NCBI GenBank assembly: GCA_030453285.1
Contig: JAKDKP010000175.1
Location: forward strand, 1 to 5,808
Origin: Propionibacteriales bacterium
GTDB taxonomy: Bacteria > Actinomycetota > Actinomycetes > Propionibacteriales > Propionibacteriaceae
Direction: 5' to 3'
Length of the DNA stretch: 5,808 nucleotides
Shown here: positions 1 to 4,367 of the stretch, piece by piece
Numbering within the stretch: the first letter of the stretch is position 1
How the letters are laid out: each line of letters starts with the position of its first letter
Notes under the pieces: generated by a model
What the model was told of the DNA's origin: nothing
Databases searched by the model: none
What the model saw: only the letters and a program-made list of their open reading frames with translations
Translations under genes and position numbers: made by a program

Positions 1-1030
1 ACGCGATCGGGCTGTTGGGGGCGCCGAGGTGGATCACGAACCGCAGATCCGGCTTGTCGAAACCCATGCCGAGCGCCGACGTGGCGACCAGCGCCTTGAT
101 CCGGTTGTTGATCAGGTCGTCCTCGGCGGCGAGTCGATCCTCGTTCTGCGTCTGTCCCGAATAGGCGCGGACCTCGTGTCCTCGTTGACGGAGCATCTCG
201 GTGACGTCCTGGGTGGCGGCCACCGTCAGGCAGTAGATGATGCCGGAGCCGTCGATCCCGTCGAGATGATCGGCCAGCCACGCCAGCCGGGACTCCTGGT
301 CGGGCAGCTGCAGGACTCCCAGGTGCAGAGAGGCACGATCGAGATTGCCGCGCAGCACCAGCACGTTGTCCAGGGTCGTGGTGCCGCTGAGCGAGAGTTG
401 TTCGGCGACGTCGGCGGTGACGCGTTCGTTGGCCGTCGCGGTGGTCGCCAGCACGGGAATGCCGGTGGGCAACTCGGCCACCAGGGTGCGCAGGCGGCGG
501 TAGTCGGGGCGGAAGTCGTGCCCCCAGTCGGAGATGCAGTGGGCCTCGTCGACCACCAGCAGCCCTGCCGAGGCAGCAAGATCGGGCAGCACGGTGTCGC
601 GGAACTCGGGGTTGTTGAGCCGCTCGGGGGAGACCAGCAGCACGTCCACCTCACCGCGACCAACGGCGGCGTAGGTCTCACGCCAGGCGTCGGAGTTGGT
701 GGAGTTGATCGTGTGGGCGCTGATCCCGGACCGCTGCGCGGCGCTGATCTGGTTGCGCATCAGCGCCAGCAGCGGCGAAACGATCACCGTCGGTCCGGCT
801 CCGCGTGCCCGCAGCATCGCGGTCGCGACGAAGTAGACCGCCGACTTGCCCCAACCGGTGCGCTGCACGACCAGGGCACGACGACGCCCGACAACCAACG
901 CCTCGATCGCGGTCCACTGGTCGTCGCGCAGGAGTGCCGCCCCATCGCCGACCAGGATCTGCAGCAGTCCTTCGGCCTCGGCGCGCAGATCCGCAGCGGA
1001 TTCGTCGGTGATCGCAGTTGGCTCACTCAT
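1..1030 (-). CDS. RecQ-family ATP-dependent DNA helicase (3' end beyond window)
   Basis: Superfamily 2 DNA helicase of the RecQ type, expected to unwind DNA 3'-5' with ATP during repair or recombination. The first 343 residues are visible; the C-terminus lies beyond base 1. Motifs in order: motif 0 LRDDQ (34-38, Gln38); Walker A TGWGKS (58-63); motif Ia SPLLALMRNQ (85-94); SPERL (134-138); Walker B DEAH (161-164) running into the RecQ aromatic-rich loop CISDWGHDFRPDY (165-177); motif III ATTATA (195-200); motif IV GIIYC (263-267); motif V ALVATSALGMGFDKPD (313-328). Motif VI and any RQC or HRDC domain are outside the window. Walker A is TGWGKS followed by AVYF, not the TGGGKS-LCYQ of Escherichia coli RecQ, so this is probably a divergent subfamily and I give no symbol. 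ATG at 1028-1030 is chosen because a TANNNT box lies six bases upstream, no Shine-Dalgarno is present, and the helicase core begins soon after. It follows holA by 76 bases on the same strand, probably with its own promoter. Confidence 0.93.
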   Translation of the reverse strand, partial: MSEPTAITDESAADLRAEAEGLLQILVGDGAALLRDDQWTAIEALVVGRRRALVVQRTGWGKSAVYFVATAMLRARGAGPTVIVSPLLALMRNQISAAQRSGISAHTINSTNSDAWRETYAAVGRGEVDVLLVSPERLNNPEFRDTVLPDLAASAGLLVVDEAHCISDWGHDFRPDYRRLRTLVAELPTGIPVLATTATANERVTADVAEQLSLSGTTTLDNVLVLRGNLDRASLHLGVLQLPDQESRLAWLADHLDGIDGSGIIYCLTVAATQDVTEMLRQRGHEVRAYSGQTQNEDRLAAEDDLINNRIKALVATSALGMGFDKPDLRFVIHLGAPNSPIA

Positions 1031-1036
1031 GGGGCC

Positions 1037-1042
1037 ACGGTA
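1037..1042 (-). promoter_or_regulatory. Putative -10 box of a leaderless recQ promoter
   Basis: On the minus strand TACCGT (TANNNT) is followed by six bases, GGCCCC, and then the recQ ATG, which would put the transcription start at or next to the A of the start codon. No purine-rich ribosome binding site precedes the ATG. This is the layout known for leaderless mRNAs in actinobacteria. The -35 position (GGGTCG at a 17-bp spacer) matches TTGACA poorly. Inference from spacing only. Confidence 0.45.
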
Positions 1043-1090
1043 GTGCCCCGCACCGACACCGACCCCGTTCTCCACAGGCGAGTGCGGTCA

Positions 1091-1120
1091 GCCGTACGAG
1101 GGCGTCTCAGCTCGTACGGC
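1091..1120 (-). terminator. 10-bp perfect hairpin overlapping the holA stop codon
   Basis: GCCGTACGAG (1091-1100) and CTCGTACGGC (1111-1120) are exact reverse complements separated by a 10-base loop, so an mRNA from either strand could form a 10-bp stem. The holA stop codon (1107-1109) lies in the loop. No run of T follows the stem on the minus strand, so it is not a classical intrinsic terminator. It may be a T-less terminator, a transcript-end stabiliser, or a binding site. It stands exactly between holA and recQ, which favours a transcript-end role. Confidence 0.45.
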
Positions 1121-2114
1121 GGGCGGCGACGATGCCGAGCACGGCCCGCTCCAGGGAGAAGGCGGCATCGTCGGCAGCTCCCTTAACCGCGGCGTCGGCC
1201 CGGGCGACGATACGCACGGCGTTGGCAATGCCCCTTTGGTCCCAGCCGCGCACCTGCGAGCGCATGGATTTCAACTTCCACGGTGGCACGCCGGCGTCCC
1301 GGGCCAGGTCGGCGTCGCGCTGCCCGCCCGGTGCGGTGATCAACTTGCCGAGACCGCGCAGCCCCGAGGCGAGTGCCGAGGTGATCAATACCGGAGCCGC
1401 GCCGGTCGACAGGGCCCAGCGCAACTGCTCCATGGCCTGCCCGGTCCGGCCGGACAGGACGGCGTCGGCGACCGCGAATCCGGACACCTCGTTGCGTCCA
1501 CCGAAGTAGGTGCGGACCAGGTCGGCAGTGATCGTCTCACCGTCAGCGTCGTCGGCGAGTTGCCGTACGGCCGAGGCCACCGCTCTCAGGTCGACGCCGA
1601 CGGCGTCGACCAGGGCTGGCCCGGCGTCACTGTCGGCGCGGGCGCCCACCCGACGCAGTTCGGCGGTGACGAACTGCGGCATCTCCCACGCCTTCAATGC
1701 GGGACAGTCGATCACGTCGACAGTGCCGACCTTCTTGAGTTTGTCGAGCAGGCCCTTGCCCTTCTGTCCGCCGCCGTGGACCAAGACGTACGCCATGTCG
1801 GGATCGGCAGCGGCAGCCAGCGCGAGCACCTGGTCGAACAGCTCGGTCGGCAGCTGGGCGAGGTTGGTGACCACCGTCATCCGCCGGTCGGCGAACAGGG
1901 AGCCGCCACTGATCTCGGCCAGCCGGCCGGGGTCGAGGTCGGCGGCGTCAACGGTGCTGATCTCAAGATCGGGAACTTCTCGACGTCCGGCCGCCGTCGC
2001 CTCCTCCACGGCCCGTTCGGTCAGCAGTTGTTCGGGACCGGTGACCAGCAGCAGCCGACCGAACGGAGAGGCGTCGGCTGCACGGGCCGACTTCGCAGTA
2101 CGTGATGTTGCCAC
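1107..2114 (-). CDS. holA: DNA polymerase III subunit delta
   Basis: Delta subunit of the clamp loader (with gamma/tau and delta-prime). Delta contacts the beta sliding clamp and opens it for loading on primed DNA; it is cytosolic and essential in most bacteria. The 335-residue length is normal for the family. Domain I starts at FGRLLLVTGPEQLLTERAV (18-36) and contains LFADRRMTVVTNL (73-85) and the glycine/lysine-rich HGGGQKGKGLLDKLKK (113-128). Domain II spans about 140-205. Domain III, the helical collar, carries FAVADAVLSGRTGQAM (213-228), AGVPPWKLKSMRSQVRGW (274-291) and a final helix near 307-329. The start is GTG at 2112-2114; an ATG eleven bases upstream is out of frame. No convincing Shine-Dalgarno precedes the GTG, and about 16 residues of Ala/Arg/Lys/Ser-rich extension precede the conserved domain, so a shorter form is possible. 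It lies 82 bases after the usp gene and ends in a hairpin. From memory, actinobacterial holA often adjoins comEC and rpsT; neither is here. Confidence 0.94.
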   Translation of the reverse strand: MATSRTAKSARAADASPFGRLLLVTGPEQLLTERAVEEATAAGRREVPDLEISTVDAADLDPGRLAEISGGSLFADRRMTVVTNLAQLPTELFDQVLALAAAADPDMAYVLVHGGGQKGKGLLDKLKKVGTVDVIDCPALKAWEMPQFVTAELRRVGARADSDAGPALVDAVGVDLRAVASAVRQLADDADGETITADLVRTYFGGRNEVSGFAVADAVLSGRTGQAMEQLRWALSTGAAPVLITSALASGLRGLGKLITAPGGQRDADLARDAGVPPWKLKSMRSQVRGWDQRGIANAVRIVARADAAVKGAADDAAFSLERAVLGIVAARRTS

Positions 2115-2129
2115 GGCACCAGCATGCCA

Positions 2130-2141
2130 GTCGGCGCCGAC
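2130..2141. repeat. 12-bp perfect palindrome upstream of holA
   Basis: GTCGGCGCCGAC is its own reverse complement and lies 16-27 bases before the holA GTG start. It could be a regulator site or part of a leader structure. In GC-rich DNA a 12-base palindrome of this composition is not strong evidence by itself, and no known consensus is recognised. Confidence 0.25.
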
Positions 2142-2157
2142 AATGATCGATCGGTTG

Positions 2158-2185
2158 TCTCGTACGGGCCGAGGCTCGTCCGAGA
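2158..2185 (-). terminator. Imperfect hairpin after usp, weak terminator candidate
   Basis: TCTCGTAC (2158-2165) and GTCCGAGA (2178-2185) pair over eight positions with one mismatch around a 12-base loop. It begins 11 bases after the usp stop codon on the minus strand, where a terminator of the permease-usp unit would be expected. There is no T tract, so termination here is only suggested; readthrough into holA is equally possible. Confidence 0.25.
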
Positions 2186-2196
2186 GCAGTCGTTGA

Positions 2197-2760
2197 TCAG
2201 TTCTCGTTCTTCGACCTCTTGGTGGCCGACCGGTTGGCGGCAGTCTTCGTGGCCCGCCGAGACGGCTTCACCGACTCCTTCTTGTCGCCTGCTTCCTTGG
2301 CCCGGCGCACCGGCTTCTGGCGAGGGGCGGGTCGGACGACCAGGACCGGGCAGGGGGCGTAGTTCTGCACGCGTTGGGCGGTGCCGCCGACCAGGACATT
2401 CCCGCGACCGCCGCTGGCCACCACGATCAACCCTGCCTCGAGTTGCTTGGCGCACTTGATGATCTCGTTGGCCGGCGAGCCACTACGGATCCGCTGGTGG
2501 ACCTTGGGGCCCCACCCGTCGAATTCGGCGGCAATGGTGGCCACCGCGCTCGTGGCGGCTTCGCGGAAGGTCAATGCTTCGCGATCAACGTCTCGTCGGG
2601 CGGTGACCGACAGTTCGTCGGCGAAGGCGACGGCAGCCAGCGGCCGGATCACCGCCAGGATGGAGAGTTCGTTGACCTTTTCGGGATCGACAAAGGTCTT
2701 GAGATGTCGAGCCGCGGTCAGCGACTGGCGAGATCCGTCGGTGGCGATCAGGATGTGCAT
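2197..2760 (-). CDS. Universal stress protein (UspA family) with basic C-terminal tail
   Basis: Single-domain UspA-type protein of 187 residues. Members bind ATP or act as dimeric signalling proteins during stress and growth arrest; the exact role here is unknown. The Usp fold covers about 1-144: first strand HILIATDGS (2-10) with the conserved Asp8, the RSGSPANEII segment (92-101), the glycine loop ASGGRGNVLVGGT (115-127), and the closing strand YAPCPVLVVRP (134-144). The loop departs from the ATP-binding pattern G-2x-G-9x-G-S/T: aligned at the final GT, the first Gly is Ala and the second gap is about seven residues, so ATP binding cannot be assumed. Residues 145-187 form a low-complexity tail with 15 Lys/Arg in 43 residues and only four acidic residues, beyond the usual 140-160 residue Usp length. 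The ATG (2758-2760) has a clear GAGGAG ribosome binding site. It begins 41 bases after the permease stop with no hairpin between, so the two are probably co-transcribed; Usp-permease pairs and fusions are known. Confidence 0.92.
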   Translation of the reverse strand: MHILIATDGSRQSLTAARHLKTFVDPEKVNELSILAVIRPLAAVAFADELSVTARRDVDREALTFREAATSAVATIAAEFDGWGPKVHQRIRSGSPANEIIKCAKQLEAGLIVVASGGRGNVLVGGTAQRVQNYAPCPVLVVRPAPRQKPVRRAKEAGDKKESVKPSRRATKTAANRSATKRSKNEN

Positions 2761-2767
2761 CTGCAGT

Positions 2768-2773
2768 CTCCTC
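2768..2773 (-). promoter_or_regulatory. Ribosome binding site of the usp gene
   Basis: On the minus strand GAGGAG lies seven bases before the ATG, a strong Shine-Dalgarno match at good spacing. It is the clearest ribosome binding site in the window and fixes the usp start. Its presence, while the permease and recQ lack one, fits usp being translated from an internal position of an operon mRNA. Confidence 0.75.
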
Positions 2774-2801
2774 GGTCGGTGGGCAAGAACTGGCGGAGGC
2801 T

Positions 2802-4217
2802 TCAGACCGACTCACTGCGTCGACGGTCGAAGGCACGCTCCAGCAGGAATAGTACCCCGCCGAGCGCGAGCAGCCCGGCACACCAGATCAGTGAAGTGGG
2901 ATCATTGATCACCGAGTACACCAGCAGTCCGGCATTGGCGAGCAGACCGAACACGAGCAACGGCGTCCATGCCTTGAAGGTCCCCTCGCTCTCGTCCTTC
3001 CCGCGCAACTTCAGCGCCGCCACGATGACCATGCCGTAGATGAACAGCGTGAACACCACGGTGACGTTGACCAGGATTTCCAGCGCGGTCGTCTTCTCCT
3101 CGCCCGGGGCGGGGTCACCGACGGCCAACTGTCCGGCGATCGCGAGCAGCGCGCCCACCACCACGGCGGCAAAGATCAGGGCCACCCATGGGCTGCGCCG
3201 GGTGGCGTGCACCTTGCCGAACACGCCGGGCACGACGTCCTCGCGCGCCATCCCGTACAGGATGCGGGATTGGGTCACCAGGGCGACCAGGCAGGTGTTG
3301 GTGATCGCGACCATCGCGATCACCGCAAAGACGATGGTGATCAACGCCAGCGGGACCGGCAGGATGTCGGTCTTCACGACCTCCAGCAGCGCGGCGTCGG
3401 AGCCGGCGAGGGTGCCGATCGGCACGGTGAGCGCGGCCGTCATGGCGACCAGCACATAGAGGATGCCCGCTGCGATCATGCCCCCGACGAGGGCCCGCGG
3501 GAACGTCTTCTGCGGCTCGATGGTCTCCTCGGCGACGTTGGCCGCGTTCTCGAATCCGGTCATGGCGAAGAAGGCGAGCGCGATACCGGCCAGAATGGCC
3601 ATGATCGGGCTGCTCTCGGCGTTGAACTCGACCAGCTTGCCGAAGTCGGCCCGTCCCTCGCCGATGAAGATGGCACCGCAGATCAGGATGATCACCAGGC
3701 CGGACACCTCGATCACCGTCATCACGACGTTGGCGACAACGGATTCGGTGATTCCGATGAAGTTGACCACGGCGAGCACGACGATGAACAGCAGACCGAT
3801 CATCAGCGGCGGCGGGAGTTCCCACACCTGGGAGAAGTAGTCGGAGAACCCCTGCGCCAGCGAAGCGGCAGCGGCAAAACTGGCCGACAACATGCAGAAC
3901 GTGATCAAGAACGTCAACGGGCGATTCTTGAACGCCTTGTTGACGTACAGGGCAGCGCCGGCGGCCTGCGGGTACTTGGTGACCAGTTCTGCGTACGCCA
4001 GACCGGTGATGGTGGCCACGGCGACACCAAGTCCGAAGGACAACCAGAACGCGCCTCCGACGGCACCGGCAACGCTGCCGATCAGCACATAGATGCCCGA
4101 TCCCAACACGTCACCCAGGACGTAGAAGAACAACAGTTTGCCCGTGATGGACCTCTTCAGATCGGATTCGTCTTCGATCCCGGAGACGCGATCGCCACTG
4201 ATTGCCTGGTCTGCCAT
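2802..4217 (-). CDS. APC-superfamily amino-acid permease
   Basis: Cytoplasmic-membrane secondary transporter of the amino acid-polyamine-organocation family, 471 residues from the ATG at 4217; substrate not determinable. About twelve hydrophobic segments: 27-49, 53-74, 99-125, 137-157, 160-186, 204-222, 240-265, 287-314, 344-364, 379-403, 415-437 and 440-459. Family marks: the unwound helix 1 GDVLGSGIYVLIG (35-47); the loop after helix 2, AYAELVTKYPQAAGAALYV (74-92); the helix 6 to 7 signature GFENAANVAEETIEPQKTFPRA (221-242); and SRILYGMARED (317-327). The N-terminus (about 1-25) is charged and cytosolic, and the C-terminus ends in RRRSESV. A TTG at 4253 would add 12 residues, but its bases coincide with a perfect TTGACA -35 box, so the ATG is preferred. 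Neither start has a good Shine-Dalgarno. It leads a probable two-gene unit with usp and is divergent from pabBC. An inverted repeat just upstream suggests local control. Confidence 0.93.
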   Translation of the reverse strand: MADQAISGDRVSGIEDESDLKRSITGKLLFFYVLGDVLGSGIYVLIGSVAGAVGGAFWLSFGLGVAVATITGLAYAELVTKYPQAAGAALYVNKAFKNRPLTFLITFCMLSASFAAAASLAQGFSDYFSQVWELPPPLMIGLLFIVVLAVVNFIGITESVVANVVMTVIEVSGLVIILICGAIFIGEGRADFGKLVEFNAESSPIMAILAGIALAFFAMTGFENAANVAEETIEPQKTFPRALVGGMIAAGILYVLVAMTAALTVPIGTLAGSDAALLEVVKTDILPVPLALITIVFAVIAMVAITNTCLVALVTQSRILYGMAREDVVPGVFGKVHATRRSPWVALIFAAVVVGALLAIAGQLAVGDPAPGEEKTTALEILVNVTVVFTLFIYGMVIVAALKLRGKDESEGTFKAWTPLLVFGLLANAGLLVYSVINDPTSLIWCAGLLALGGVLFLLERAFDRRRSESV

Positions 4218-4241
4218 GGGGTTCACGCAATCGTGTACCAC
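4218..4241. promoter_or_regulatory. Operator-like inverted repeat before the permease
   Basis: GGGGTTCACG (4218-4227) and CGTGTACCAC (4232-4241) are reverse complements at 8 of 10 positions, separated by CAAT. The inner core GTTCACG / CGTGTAC matches at 6 of 7. It lies between the TTGACA box and the permease ATG, covering the place where the -10 element should be, which is a typical repressor position. The regulator is unknown and is not encoded in the window. Confidence 0.5.
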
Positions 4242-4247
4242 CGATGC

Positions 4248-4253
4248 TGTCAA
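4248..4253 (-). promoter_or_regulatory. Consensus -35 box (TTGACA) for the permease
   Basis: A perfect TTGACA lies on the minus strand with its first base at 4253. At a 17-bp spacer the -10 position reads TTGCGT, a poor match. Transcription would then begin close to the ATG at 4217, giving a leaderless or nearly leaderless mRNA, consistent with the missing Shine-Dalgarno. A weak -10 with a strong -35 and an overlapping inverted repeat would fit a regulated promoter. Confidence 0.45.
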
Positions 4254-4267
4254 GCGGGGCCGATCGT

Positions 4268-4296
4268 CTGACCGCCCATTGGCTCGCCCGTAGGAT
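4268..4296 (+). promoter_or_regulatory. Sigma-70-like promoter for pabB-pabC
   Basis: CTGACC (4268-4273, four of six to TTGACA) and TAGGAT (4291-4296, five of six to TATAAT) are separated by exactly 17 bases. Transcription would start near 4303 and leave a leader of about 65 bases before the ATG at 4368. It is the best-matching two-box promoter seen in the window. The divergent permease promoter begins about 15 bases to its left, so the two could interfere. Confidence 0.55.
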
Positions 4297-4349
4297 CACC
4301 CCACACGGCGTCACCAGCGGCGAATATCATCGCGGCGTGGGCACTGCGC

Positions 4350-4357
4350 GGAGAGGG
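4350..4357 (+). promoter_or_regulatory. Probable ribosome binding site of pabB-pabC
   Basis: GGAGAGGG ends ten bases before the ATG at 4368, an acceptable though slightly long spacing. A second purine run, AAAGG, abuts the ATG and is too close to serve. No other start in this frame has better support. Confidence 0.5.
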
Positions 4358-4367
4358 CTGACAAAGG

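Noticed and set aside
29..1186. 385-codon plus-strand open frame opposite recQ
   Set aside because: Its translation is rich in Arg, Gly, Gln and Val with no recognisable domain, while the minus strand over the same bases encodes a continuous RecQ helicase with all expected motifs. It is a GC-rich antisense shadow.
1236..2105. 289-codon plus-strand open frame opposite holA
   Set aside because: No domain or ribosome binding site; the minus strand encodes full-length holA across the same region.
4218..4253. TTG at 4253 as the permease start, giving 483 residues
   Set aside because: The TTG forms part of a perfect TTGACA promoter box, has no ribosome binding site, and the extra 12 residues show no family similarity that I recognise. 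The ATG at 4217 is preferred, though not proven.
3207..4271. 354-codon plus-strand open frame opposite the permease
   Set aside because: The product is an Asp/His/Gln/Gly-rich low-complexity sequence with no domain, lying opposite a permease with clear membrane helices and APC motifs.
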